From the NCBI GenBank assembly GCA_942492935.1, contig OW818654.1, forward strand, positions 2,666,001-2,730,000: a stretch of DNA of 64,000 bases, in the 5' to 3' direction. This DNA comes from JANJUO01 sp942492935 (GTDB taxonomy: Bacteria; Bacteroidota; Ignavibacteria; Kapaibacteriales; UBA2268). The notes beneath the pieces were generated by a model that was not told the origin of the DNA, searched no databases, and saw nothing but the letters and a program-made list of their open reading frames with translations. The translations under genes were made by a program, and so were the position numbers. Below are positions 53,300 through 61,994 of the stretch, piece after piece (position 1 is the stretch's first letter; the number at the start of each line of letters is the position of its first letter).

Positions 53300-54502
53300 T
53301 CACTTTTGTTTAATTGTTGGCAAAGTAATTTTATAAGTTGTACCTTTGCCTATTTCAGAACTTACGATAATTTTTCCTTTATGTTCCTTGATAATATTTT
53401 GTATATAATATAAACCTACTGAACCTTTTGATTTGTTTGTAAAGTCAATATTGAAAAAATCATTTATTTCAGATTCTGAAAATCCTACTCCAGTATCAGA
53501 AATTACAATATTTACCTTGCTTTTTAAATTTCTAAAAATTCCAATGTTAATTACTCCACCTTCCGGCATTGTAGATTTAGCATTCTCAATCAAACTAATC
53601 AACACTTGTTCAAACTGATTTTTGAAACCAGAAAACTCAGCTTGTTCAAGTTCAGATTCATAAACAATTTTTATGCCATCTCTTTGTAACTTATTGGAGG
53701 AAATATAAATGATACCTTTTATTAAACTAATCAAATCTATATTTTCATAGCTACCATCATCAGCTTTTAATGATAAAACAGAATTTAATCTTTTATAAAT
53801 ATCATTTACAATTTTGAACTGTTCATTAATAATTTGGAGCCGTCTATTTGAATCTCCTATTCCGTTAGAAATCAACTCAAGATTTGCATTAATTATTTGA
53901 ATTGGATTGCTGAATTCAGCAATTATGGAATTAGTTATATCTCCCAATGTCCCAAATCTTTCAATAGAAGTAATTCTTTCATTTAAATCAAATATCAGTT
54001 GCTTTAATTTTCTTTGCTCTTGAAATTGAATAAATGCATTTAATCTAAGCCCAGCCACTTGTACCATTCGTTCAATAAATAATTTATGATTATCGCTAAA
54101 AAAATTAAGTTCGTTAGTAGAAATTGCTGCAAAAATCAAAAAATTATCTTCAAACTTGAAAGGACAAAAAATATATGAATCAGTCGAATTGGTGTTTCCA
54201 CTTAAATCAGGCACAATAAAGCATTTACCTTGCACTATAACAAAATCAAGTATCCCATCTTCTTCAAAGTTGCTTATTTTATTTTGTAAAATTGTAGAAG
54301 TGCCTGAATTTACAATTAGAACGGGCTTATTATTATCAAGGAAATAAAAAAAATTGCTTTCTAAAATACTCAAAGATTTACTTAGAAAGGTATGCAATAA
54401 ATTTATCAATACGGTTTCGCTTTCAGATTTTCCGGATTTGTCTATAAATTCAACTATATCATTTTCATTCATACTGCCATCATTAAATTGCTGATAAATC
54501 AT
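53300..54502 (-). CDS. GAF-like sensor histidine kinase
   Basis: 400 residues, soluble. An N-terminal GAF-like domain (about 15-155: LSILESNFFYFLDNNKPVLI) leads by a coiled coil (RKLKQLIFDLNERITSIERF) to a HisKA-like dimerisation helix in which the expected H-E/D-x-x-N/T-P is absent: the aligned stretch GDITNSIIAEFSNPIQIINA has no histidine. HATPase follows with ISLIENAKSTMPEGG, SDTGVGFSESE and GSVGLYYIQNI. It overlaps the HDOD gene start by 20 bases. With no phosphoacceptor H it may be an ATP-binding allosteric partner or use another residue. Confidence 0.85.
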   Translation of the reverse strand: MIYQQFNDGSMNENDIVEFIDKSGKSESETVLINLLHTFLSKSLSILESNFFYFLDNNKPVLIVNSGTSTILQNKISNFEEDGILDFVIVQGKCFIVPDLSGNTNSTDSYIFCPFKFEDNFLIFAAISTNELNFFSDNHKLFIERMVQVAGLRLNAFIQFQEQRKLKQLIFDLNERITSIERFGTLGDITNSIIAEFSNPIQIINANLELISNGIGDSNRRLQIINEQFKIVNDIYKRLNSVLSLKADDGSYENIDLISLIKGIIYISSNKLQRDGIKIVYESELEQAEFSGFKNQFEQVLISLIENAKSTMPEGGVINIGIFRNLKSKVNIVISDTGVGFSESEINDFFNIDFTNKSKGSVGLYYIQNIIKEHKGKIIVSSEIGKGTTYKITLPTIKQK

Positions 54503-55424
54503 TTAGTATAGACGCTTTTTCGTATTCTTCATTGATTTCTCTTTTTAATATTTCAAATGCAGAATCAGGATTCAAAATGTCGTGTTCTGAAATATCATCA
54601 AAAACTTCTTTGGAAAGATAAAGTTTGGCAGGAATATTATTTGAGTTCCATACTTTCATGCCTGCAAGCTCTGCAAACCATTCTGATAAAGAAACAATAG
54701 CAGTTAATGGCTGGTCAATATTACTAAAATCAACAGATTCATTAGTAACTTCCGAACCTTCTTCTAAAAAATTTGTATAATGAGTATGATGATTACTAAT
54801 GGTCATAACTAATTTATCAGGAATGTTCCACTTTTCTGCAACCCATGCACCTATTTCACAATGTGTATTCCCGAGTACAATTTGCTCAGCTTCAGTAATT
54901 GTATAATTTTTTTGTATTTGCAAAAGCAATATTTCTTTATATTGTTCCTTGAAAAATTCTGCAATAATTAATATTCCAATATCATGCATCAAACCAGCAA
55001 CAAACGCTTCTCCAGCGAGACGATAGCCAAGTTTTCTTGCTAATAATCTTGCACAAGCACCACAATAAACAGAATAATGCCAAAATGCTTGAATATCAAA
55101 TACATTATTTCTTACTTTTTTGAACAACTTTTTCAAAAATACACTCATAACAATTTCTTTGATACCATTCATCCCCATCACAACAACTGCAAGGTCCACA
55201 GTAGAAATTTTTCGAGCAAATCCATAAAAAGGAGAGTTGGCAATTCTTAAAACTCGTGCTGTAATTGATTGGTCTTTCTCAATCAAATTTGCTAATTGAC
55301 CAGCTGTAGTATTAGGACTATCAATTGCATTCAAAATTTGAGATATTACAACAGGAATAGTTGGTAAATCTCTAATAGATTCTAACTTTCTCAGTATTCT
55401 CGGATTAAGCATTATCATACTCAC
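54483..55424 (-). CDS. HDOD domain signalling protein
   Basis: 313 residues. LESIRDLPTIPVVISQILNA, QLANLIEKDQSITARVLRIA, NSPFYGFARKISTVDLAVVV and the pseudo-HD motif GLMHDIGILIIAEFFKEQ, then ISNHHTHYTN. It is the paralogue of the HDOD protein at 26282-27130. HDOD proteins regulate motility and development genes in several bacteria. The start lies 20 bases inside the fliA end (M3 or M5 would reduce the overlap), and the kinase overlaps its own 3' end, so fliA, HDOD and kinase form one tightly coupled unit. Confidence 0.92.
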   Translation of the reverse strand: MSMIMLNPRILRKLESIRDLPTIPVVISQILNAIDSPNTTAGQLANLIEKDQSITARVLRIANSPFYGFARKISTVDLAVVVMGMNGIKEIVMSVFLKKLFKKVRNNVFDIQAFWHYSVYCGACARLLARKLGYRLAGEAFVAGLMHDIGILIIAEFFKEQYKEILLLQIQKNYTITEAEQIVLGNTHCEIGAWVAEKWNIPDKLVMTISNHHTHYTNFLEEGSEVTNESVDFSNIDQPLTAIVSLSEWFAELAGMKVWNSNNIPAKLYLSKEVFDDISEHDILNPDSAFEILKREINEEYEKASILNDLSAI

Positions 55425-56187
55425 GCAGTTTATCTTTTAATTCACCTACTACTTGAGTATGTATTTGGCAAACTCTGCTTTCTGAAATACTTAGAGCATT
55501 GCCAATTTCTTTAAAAGTCAAGCTTTCATAATAATATAAAGTCATAACTAATCGTTTTTTTTCTTTAAGAGCCGCAATAAAATCAGTTAGAAATTTTATT
55601 CTTTCTTCAGTTTCCATAGCTGCTAAGTAATTATCTTGTGAATCATCAGGAATTTCTTCAAGTATATTCATCTCTTCGTCATCATCATTCAAAACAGTCT
55701 GAGTAGCTTCAGTCATTGATAATGAAGCTTTTGCAGCGGCAGCGGCTGCAAGATAGGATTTGTATTTCTCTTGAGTAATATTTAATTTAATTCTGATTTC
55801 TTCAGATGAAACCTCTCTGCCATATTCACTTCTTAATTTATCAGCTGTAGCAAGCACTTCACTTGCTTTTTTCCTTGCTGAACGAGATAACCAGTCAAGC
55901 CGTCTCAATTCATCTTGAATAATCCCTTTAACCCTTGGAATTGCAAATGATTCAAATTTGACACCTCTTTCTAATTCAAACCTTTCAATAGCATCATTAA
56001 GTCCCAGAATACCAATATTCACAAAATCTTCTTCATTTAGAATAGAATTTTGCGGTAGAGTCATTTGTTGAATTACATATTTAATAAGCCAAATATAATG
56101 CAACATAAGTCTGTGCTTATCAGCAAGACTTCCACTTGATTTGTAATCAATCCACAACTTATTGACATCTGTACTTTTTTGAATCAT
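55405..56187 (-). CDS. fliA: RNA polymerase sigma-28 factor FliA
   Basis: 260 residues. Region 2 (about 25-95) has DFVNIGILGLNDAIERFELE followed by GVKFESFAIPRVKGIIQDEL and RRLDWLSRS, the FliA/WhiG signature. Region 3 is about 95-150. An acidic insertion with an alanine run (LAAAAAAKASLSM to NDDDEEMN, about 147-180) precedes region 4 (about 205-258: YYYESLTFKEIGNALSISES). It directs transcription of late motility genes. flhF and flhG lie upstream in the same operon, as in polar-flagellate bacteria. No anti-sigma flgM is visible. Confidence 0.94.
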   Translation of the reverse strand: MIQKSTDVNKLWIDYKSSGSLADKHRLMLHYIWLIKYVIQQMTLPQNSILNEEDFVNIGILGLNDAIERFELERGVKFESFAIPRVKGIIQDELRRLDWLSRSARKKASEVLATADKLRSEYGREVSSEEIRIKLNITQEKYKSYLAAAAAAKASLSMTEATQTVLNDDDEEMNILEEIPDDSQDNYLAAMETEERIKFLTDFIAALKEKKRLVMTLYYYESLTFKEIGNALSISESRVCQIHTQVVGELKDKLREYDNA

Positions 56188-56225
56188 ATCACTCTTTTTA
56201 ATAGTAAATTTATCAACTTAAATAA

Positions 56226-56939
56226 TTACTGTTTATCGAATTCCGAAGCCAACAATTCATTTAAATAAGAATCTTCATCATTGGAATCAGGCAAAATATC
56301 ATCAGTATCGGGTAGTTCATCTAAAGATATATCGTCAACTCCCATAATATTCAATTCATCTAAATTTTTTGATGCAACTTCGTCAAGAACCATATCATTA
56401 CTTGAATTATTTGCTTGTAATTCATTCATTGCTCTACTTGTGCCTCTTTTAATAGCTAAATCCCTTTCAATAGCTTCAAGTTCGGCAAGTTCTTGTTCTT
56501 GTTTTAATTTTTCTTCTCTTTCTTTCTCTTCTTCTTCTAATCTAATTTGCTCTTCAAGTTCTTTTTTACGTTCCACAGACAGTATCAGAAAATAACCTAC
56601 CATTACTCCGCCACCACCAAGATAGAAAAACGTAAAAATAAAAAATGTCCATAACAAAGTTTTATATATAGTAATTTCGGCAACGAAGAAAATTACTATA
56701 AATGCAAAAATAGTAATAAGCAAAGATATATGCCAAAGCAATTTGAAAGGTAAATCTACTATACCTTTAATACGCTTCTCTTCATCTTTCAATCTCTTCT
56801 GTCTTCGTTTTTCGCGAGCTTTTGCTTTTTCCTCTTTCTCTTTTAATTCCTTCTTGAGTTCTTTATCTCTTAATAACTCTTCTTCTTTCTCGCGTCTCTC
56901 GATTTCAAGTTGTTCTTTTGTTTTTTTTTCCTTTGCCAT
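56226..56939 (-). CDS. Coiled-coil two-helix membrane protein in the flhFG-fliA operon
   Basis: 237 residues, unrecognised. A very charged coiled coil (about 1-55, K/E rich) is followed by two membrane helices (about 66-88 and 94-118; the second holds a GGGG turn) and another E-rich coiled coil (about 122-165). The acidic tail (about 180-237) repeats DELNIMGVDDISLDELPDTD-like segments. Both ends should face the cytoplasm. Its position between flhG and fliA suggests a membrane anchor or polarity factor for FlhF/FlhG (inference only). Confidence 0.72.
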   Translation of the reverse strand: MAKEKKTKEQLEIERREKEEELLRDKELKKELKEKEEKAKAREKRRQKRLKDEEKRIKGIVDLPFKLLWHISLLITIFAFIVIFFVAEITIYKTLLWTFFIFTFFYLGGGGVMVGYFLILSVERKKELEEQIRLEEEEKEREEKLKQEQELAELEAIERDLAIKRGTSRAMNELQANNSSNDMVLDEVASKNLDELNIMGVDDISLDELPDTDDILPDSNDEDSYLNELLASEFDKQ

Positions 56940-56992
56940 TTTTCAATTAGGTTAAATAACCAAACAATTCAAATATATCAAATTTTTTTCTG

Positions 56993-57796
56993 TTAATAAA
57001 ACTTTTTAATTTTTTTCATTATATTTTCTATAATATTATCAATAGAAATCTGTAATTCATTAGCAATTTCATTTTTTACAAACAATTCTTGCCTAATTAT
57101 AGATTGTCTAACAACTCTGTCATAGGGAACAAAACCAAGTTTATCAAATTCTACTTTCAAAAATTTGTAAGTAGCTTTATTCAATTTTTCAGAGATTTCA
57201 TCAGCATCTTCTATATCGATAACATTATTTACAAGTAATGATATTTTTTCTTTATCCAAAAAATTCAACAATATTTTAATTAATCCATAACCATCAAGTA
57301 ATGATGTTGGTTCATCTGTTATAACAACGGCTATATGATTAGAAATATTGCAACAGTGTAATACTTGGTCGGCAGCTCCTGCTGGTGCATCAATAATAAT
57401 TACATCATAACTAGTATCTAATAGTATTTCTTTGTAAACATTCAAAACTGAATTTATTGAATAATCTTCAGCTAAGCCAGACGCAGGCATATCAGCAAGC
57501 AAATCTAAATTATTGCTTACTCCAAATATTGCTGTTTTTACTGTTACTCGATTTGAATAAACTTGCGATAATCGTACAGGTGGCTCAACTCCAAATAATA
57601 AATGTTGATTTGGAAATTGTGAATCTGCATCCCAAATTAATGTTTTAAGACCTTTTTCAGCTAATTTATAAGATAAATTTGCAGAAAGTACACTTTTGCC
57701 TACTCCACCCTTACCACTACAAATTGTAATTACATAAGGAGTATGGTCTTTCAATTCCAACAAGTTAATATTTCTATTTTTAAAAGTTTTTATCAT
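56993..57796 (-). CDS. flhG: FlhG (MinD-like ATPase, flagellar number regulator)
   Basis: 267 residues. The deviant Walker A is CSGKGGVGKSVLSANLSYKL at about 26-45, followed by LIWDADSQFPNQHLLFGVEP and VIIDAPAGAADQVLHCC (Walker B). LLDGYGLIKIL and VNNVIDIEDADE follow MinD/FlhG patterns. FlhG limits flagellar number and stimulates FlhF GTPase. The gene lies 6 bases after flhF, the usual pair. The C-terminal helix (about 245-267, IDNIIENIMKKIKKF) is amphipathic and probably binds the membrane. Confidence 0.92.
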   Translation of the reverse strand: MIKTFKNRNINLLELKDHTPYVITICSGKGGVGKSVLSANLSYKLAEKGLKTLIWDADSQFPNQHLLFGVEPPVRLSQVYSNRVTVKTAIFGVSNNLDLLADMPASGLAEDYSINSVLNVYKEILLDTSYDVIIIDAPAGAADQVLHCCNISNHIAVVITDEPTSLLDGYGLIKILLNFLDKEKISLLVNNVIDIEDADEISEKLNKATYKFLKVEFDKLGFVPYDRVVRQSIIRQELFVKNEIANELQISIDNIIENIMKKIKKFY

Positions 57797-57802
57797 TTTT
57801 TA

Positions 57803-58963
57803 TCACTTGAGTAATGAATCTGGTAAAATCATTCTTGCCAATTTATGCAAATCTACTGGTTCGATATCATCAGGTACTTTTTGACCATTGGTAGTATAAG
57901 AAACTGGTATTTTAATTTCATTCAAAATACTAATAATACCTCCAATAGTTTCTGTTTCATCTAACTTAGTAATTATTATTGAACTTGGTTTCAGAAAACT
58001 AAATTCTTTAATAACACTTTTGAATGTATTTTTATTAGTAGTTGCTGGTTGGACAAGAAAAATTTTCTCAGGCAAAGCTGAATCTGCACATTCTTTAAGA
58101 TAAGAAATATATTCAGATGATTTGTGATTCTTACCTGTAGTATCAATAAAAATAAAATCCCTATCCATTTCTCTATCAACAATTTCCCTTAATTCATCAG
58201 AAGAATATGCTGCAGCAAAAGGTATTGCAGCTATAGAGCAATATGTTTGTAATTGCTCAATTCCACCTACTTTGTATGAATCTGCTGAGATTATAAGTAT
58301 ATTTGCATTAAGAACGAGTTTGCAAATAACAGCAATTTTTATTAGACTTAAAGTTTTGCCTCCACCAGTTGTTCCTACAAATAGAATTACTTGGCGTTTA
58401 TTACTTTTTTCAATAGATTGAGTTGATTCAATATTTTCTATTAAACTGTTTCTTGCTTCAAATAGTGCTTCTTTAGCATTGTTAGATAATTCTAATGCTG
58501 AAATTCTACTCGTGATTTTCAATGCAAATTCTTCACTAACTTCATTATCTATCATAGATTTATGAAGTCTTGAAATTACTTGAGTATGATTGCCTGTATA
58601 TTTGTATTTAACATAATCTGTTACTTCAAACAACATTTTCTTGATTTCTTGAACTTCTAATGCCAATGAATGTTGTGATGAATCACTACTTGATGCAGGA
58701 GGAATATTTTTGGTCGATAGCGATTGAGCTTTGTTCGACTCGATAAATTTCTTTTTTTCTATGATTTGATTGGTTTGAGCAGATGTTTTCTTCATAGCGG
58801 AATCGTCAATAGCCGCAACAATTTCAACTATTTCACCGCCTTGTGGATTTGGTGATGTACGGGTGGACAAAATCACAGCATCTTCACCAAGTTCTCTCAT
58901 TACTTGGTCTTTGCCGTCTTTCATACTTGTAGCTATATATTTTTTTATCTTCATAACATCCAT
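57803..58963 (-). CDS. flhF: FlhF (SRP-type GTPase placing flagella)
   Basis: 386 residues. The N-terminal B domain (KIKKYIATSMKDGKDQVMRE, LGEDAVILSTRTSPNPQGG) is the FlhF hallmark, followed by a Ser/Lys linker (about 70-105). N domain about 110-195. The G domain has P-loop FVGTTGGGKTLSLIKIA, DTTGKNHKSSEYI, the T-K-L-D motif in SIIITKLDETETIG and a closing QKVPDDIEPVD. FlhF marks the cell pole and recruits early flagellar components. It is the first gene of the operon; the upstream 690 bp hold repeats and presumably its promoter. Confidence 0.95.
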   Translation of the reverse strand: MDVMKIKKYIATSMKDGKDQVMRELGEDAVILSTRTSPNPQGGEIVEIVAAIDDSAMKKTSAQTNQIIEKKKFIESNKAQSLSTKNIPPASSSDSSQHSLALEVQEIKKMLFEVTDYVKYKYTGNHTQVISRLHKSMIDNEVSEEFALKITSRISALELSNNAKEALFEARNSLIENIESTQSIEKSNKRQVILFVGTTGGGKTLSLIKIAVICKLVLNANILIISADSYKVGGIEQLQTYCSIAAIPFAAAYSSDELREIVDREMDRDFIFIDTTGKNHKSSEYISYLKECADSALPEKIFLVQPATTNKNTFKSVIKEFSFLKPSSIIITKLDETETIGGIISILNEIKIPVSYTTNGQKVPDDIEPVDLHKLARMILPDSLLK

Positions 58964-59220
58964 TCTACCTAATTAACAAATAATTCTAAGTAAAAAGTGT
59001 GCCAAATAAATATTTAGTTTCAAAATTATCAGTATTTTTTTATATCAGAGAAATTTATTTTTTTAGTATTCAAAACTCAGATAATATGGATTTTGAAAAA
59101 TGTAAATTCTGTAAGTGTATTGTTAGATTTTATGAGTAAATGAATATTGGAAAAAATATGAAAATACCTTGAAAATCCCTGAGGGATTACATATTAGTAA
59201 CAAAAGAATAACCCTGACAC

Positions 59221-59507
59221 TTTTATGTTTATTCTGTTGGAAAAATGAAAAATATTATTCCTACATGTTTTGAAATTATCACGTAGTTATTAAATTGTGG
59301 TAACAAATGAATTTCTTTTTAATTCGTTATCACGTAGTGATTAAATTATTAGTAACATCTTGTAATATTGAAAGTTAGAATAAAATAATCACTACGTGAT
59401 AAATAACTATAATGATTGTTCTATGTTACTTTAATGTAATCACTACGTGATAATTTAATAAGATGTAGGAATTATTATATTGAAATAATCAACAGAATAA
59501 ACATACC
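59221..59507. mobile_element. 287-bp MITE-like imperfect palindrome with 10-bp duplication
   Basis: The direct repeat ACCCTGACAC flanks it at 59211-59220 and 59508-59517. Its outer ends ATGTTTATTCTGTTG (59225-59239) and CAACAGAATAAACAT (59490-59504) are perfectly inverted, and homology continues through the arms (ATTCCTACAT, AAATTATCACGTAGT). Four 13-bp copies of ATCACGTAGTGAT or its complement stand at 59278, 59329, 59388 and 59439, two per arm. It encodes nothing. The ends differ from those of the IS4 element at 2869, so that transposase is not its obvious mobiliser. Confidence 0.82.
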
Positions 59508-59597
59508 ACCCTGACACCCCACCAACTCCGTAGAAGTTGAATGTGTATTTAATAGTATTCAATATATATTTAATTTGAAAATGTCTTAGCTGTTACG

Positions 59598-59633
59598 TAA
59601 AAATGGGCAATTCTAACAATTAGAATTGCCCAT
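59598..59633 (-). terminator. Rho-independent terminator of gcvH
   Basis: A perfect 14-bp stem ATGGGCAATTCTAA / TTAGAATTGCCCAT with a 3-nt loop, followed on the minus strand by TTTTT, 21 bases past the gcvH stop. Confidence 0.93.
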
Positions 59634-59654
59634 CAATTTTAAATGATTAAAATA

Positions 59655-60035
59655 TTAATGGCTTAATATTTTTTGATATGCTTCAGCATCCATCAATCCG
59701 TCTAATTCAGAAGCGTCAGCTAATTCAATTTTAACAATCCAACCTGCATTATAAGGGTCTTTGTTAACTGTTTCAGGACTATCATTTAATGCTTCGTTTA
59801 CTGCACAAATTGTACCTGAAACAGGTGAAAATAAGTCAGCAACTGTTTTTACTGCTTCGATAGTTCCAATAGTATCGCCTTTTTTAACTTCAGCAGTTGC
59901 ATCTGGAATGTCGATATATACAACATCACCAAGCTCTCCTTGAGCAAATTCAGTAATACCGATAATACCTACATTACCATCAACTAATACCCACTCGTGA
60001 TCTTCAGTGTACTTTAAATTATTTGGGAATTCCAT
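59655..60035 (-). CDS. gcvH: Glycine cleavage system H protein
   Basis: 126 residues, full length. YTEDHEWVLVDGNVGIIGIT at the start; lipoyl lysine K63 in IEAVKTVADLFSP; closing ETVNKDPYNAGWIVKIEL. It carries the lipoyl arm that shuttles aminomethyl groups between the P, T and L proteins. None of the partners is in the window. It lies 66 bases after accC on the same strand with its own terminator, so it may be the last gene of the accB-accC-gcvH unit. H protein also serves as the lipoate relay in some bacteria. Confidence 0.97.
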   Translation of the reverse strand: MEFPNNLKYTEDHEWVLVDGNVGIIGITEFAQGELGDVVYIDIPDATAEVKKGDTIGTIEAVKTVADLFSPVSGTICAVNEALNDSPETVNKDPYNAGWIVKIELADASELDGLMDAEAYQKILSH

Positions 60036-60101
60036 ATCATTACTCCAAAAAATAAATTATTTCAAAAATAAATAAACAAGAAAGCAAAATTACAAAAAAA
60101 T

Positions 60102-61442
60102 TTACGAATTCCAATCAACTCGCTCTAAATATTTTGTATCAATATTTCCAGCAATAAAATCAGGATTATCCATCATTTTTCTATGAAACGGAATCGTAGT
60201 TTTTACACCCTCTATTATAAACTCATCTAAAGCCCTTCTCATTTTTGCAATTGCTTCATCTCTTGTTCTACCAGTAGTTATCAACTTACCAATTAATGAA
60301 TCATAATTTGAAGGTATGGTATAACCTGCGTAAACATGCGAATCAACTCTTACACCATGTCCACCGGGCGTATGTAGTGTATGAATTAATCCTGGCGAAG
60401 GTCTAAAATTTTTATAAGGGTCTTCCGCATTGATTCTACATTCAATTGAATGGAATTTTGGGGCGCTTTCGGTTAATGACAATCTTTCACCTGAAGCTAC
60501 CAAAATTTGTTCGCGAATCAAATCTATTCCAAGAGATTGTTCCGTTACAGGATGTTCAACTTGAATACGTGTATTCATCTCCATAAAATAGAAATTCAAT
60601 TGTTCATCAACTAAATATTCTATTGTACCCGGTCCATAGTAATTCACTGCTTTAGCACCAAGAACTGAAGCTAATCCCATTTTTTCACGCAACTTCTCAT
60701 CAACAATTGGTGATGGAGACTCTTCTATTAACTTTTGATGTCTTCTTTGGGTTGAACATTCTCTTTCATTCAAATGAATCACATTACCAAATTTATCACC
60801 AAATACTTGAACCTCAATATGTCTTGAACCAATAACAAGTTTTTCAATATACAAATCAGGATTATTGAAAAAAGTTTCGGCTTCATTTTGAGCAACATAA
60901 AAAGCATTGTGCAATTCACTATGGTCATTCACAATACGCATACCCTTTCCACCGCCACCTGCTACTGCCTTCAACATAACTGGATATCCTGTTTCAGCAC
61001 ATACTCTTTCAGCTTCGGCAATTGTTTTTACAATACCATCACTTCCTGGTACAACTGGTACGTTTGCTTTACGCATAGTTTCCTTTGCAACAGATTTATT
61101 ACCCATTTTTCTGATTGCTTCTGCACTTGGACCAACAAAGTTAATATTATGGTCATTACAAATTTCAACAAATTTATCATTTTCGGCAAGAAAACCGTAA
61201 CCGGGATGAATAGCATCAGAATTAGTTACAATTGCAGCTGAAATAATCGAAGGAATATGCAAATAACTTTCTTTACTTGGAGGTGGTCCAATACAAACAG
61301 CTTCATCAGCAAAATTTACATGAAGAGAATCTTTGTCAGCCGTTGAATAAACGGCAACAGTCTTTATGCCCATTTCCTTACAAGCTCTGATAATTCTTAA
61401 TGCAATTTCCGAACGGTTTGCTATCAGTAATTTTTTTATCAT
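60102..61442 (-). CDS. accC: Biotin carboxylase subunit of acetyl-CoA carboxylase
   Basis: 446 residues, full length. The N-terminal KKLLIANRSEIALRIIRACK, ATP-grasp glycine loop KAVAGGGGKGMRIV, HIEVQVFGDKFGNVIHLNER with the E-R-E-C-S continuation, catalytic MEMNTRIQVEHPVTE and the closing RALDEFIIEGVKTTIPFH are all AccC signatures. It carboxylates biotin on AccB using ATP and bicarbonate, the first step of fatty-acid synthesis. accB lies 33 bases upstream. Confidence 0.98.
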   Translation of the reverse strand: MIKKLLIANRSEIALRIIRACKEMGIKTVAVYSTADKDSLHVNFADEAVCIGPPPSKESYLHIPSIISAAIVTNSDAIHPGYGFLAENDKFVEICNDHNINFVGPSAEAIRKMGNKSVAKETMRKANVPVVPGSDGIVKTIAEAERVCAETGYPVMLKAVAGGGGKGMRIVNDHSELHNAFYVAQNEAETFFNNPDLYIEKLVIGSRHIEVQVFGDKFGNVIHLNERECSTQRRHQKLIEESPSPIVDEKLREKMGLASVLGAKAVNYYGPGTIEYLVDEQLNFYFMEMNTRIQVEHPVTEQSLGIDLIREQILVASGERLSLTESAPKFHSIECRINAEDPYKNFRPSPGLIHTLHTPGGHGVRVDSHVYAGYTIPSNYDSLIGKLITTGRTRDEAIAKMRRALDEFIIEGVKTTIPFHRKMMDNPDFIAGNIDTKYLERVDWNS

Positions 61443-61475
61443 TTATTCAATTCAAAAATGTTAACAAAATAAAAA

Positions 61476-61994
61476 TTAATCAGGTTTAATATAAAATAAA
61501 GGTTGGTTATATTCTACTGGTTTCCCATTATCAAGTAGAATTTTTTCAACAGTACCAGAAATGTCACATTCAATTTCATTCATCAATTTCATTGCTTCTA
61601 CAATACAGAGTACATCTCCCGGCTTAACTTTTGTACCAACTTCTACAAATGGGTCGGAATCTGGTGATGGTGCCCTATAAAAAGTACCTACAATTGGAGA
61701 TTTAATTTCATTGAATTTGTTCAAAACTTCAGTTACTACTGATGGAGTTACAGAAGATATTTTTTCTTCAATAATTGGTTTAGCAATTTGCTCAATTTGT
61801 GTATTACCTTGATTTTGCGTTTGGAAAGGACTACTTCCAAAAAACATTTGAGAAACAGGTTGTTGATTTTCTGAATAAGGATAATCAACTTGCTTTGATA
61901 ATGAAATAGTTACATCGCCTTCAGTAATTTCCAAATCCATTACCTTACTGTTATCAAAAATTTCAACAAGTTCTTTCAGGTATTTTATATCCAT
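61476..61994 (-). CDS. accB: Biotin carboxyl carrier protein
   Basis: 172 residues. The N-terminal helix-strand segment IKYLKELVEIFDNSKVMDLE is the AccB dimer region. A Gln/Ser-rich linker (about 40-90) leads to the biotinyl domain (about 96-172) with K136 in IVEAMKLMNEIECDISG. Biotin ligase modifies that lysine, and AccC and the carboxyltransferase act on it. The linker is of normal length for this group. First gene of accB-accC(-gcvH). Confidence 0.97.
   Translation of the reverse strand: MDIKYLKELVEIFDNSKVMDLEITEGDVTISLSKQVDYPYSENQQPVSQMFFGSSPFQTQNQGNTQIEQIAKPIIEEKISSVTPSVVTEVLNKFNEIKSPIVGTFYRAPSPDSDPFVEVGTKVKPGDVLCIVEAMKLMNEIECDISGTVEKILLDNGKPVEYNQPLFYIKPD

Larger units (their letters stand above)
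58964..59654. other. Intergenic region containing a MITE-like palindrome
   Basis: This 691-bp region separates flhF from gcvH; no gene is seen. It holds an AATCCC/GGGATT unit (59166-59199), the 287-bp palindromic element listed separately, CTCCGTAGAAGTTGAATGTG (from 59527), related to 28502 and 49855, and the gcvH terminator. Confidence 0.7.

Noticed and set aside
56281..56595. 104-codon Ser-rich plus-strand frame
   Set aside because: Antisense shadow of the Glu/Lys-rich coiled-coil gene; Ser richness mirrors GAA/GAG codons.
59278..59451. Possible CRISPR-like array of ATCACGTAGTGAT repeats
   Set aside because: Only four copies, two in each orientation, no uniform spacers and no cas genes; symmetry fits a palindromic MITE.
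61028..61241. Short frames overlapping accC
   Set aside because: They lie entirely within the strongly conserved biotin carboxylase gene in other frames.
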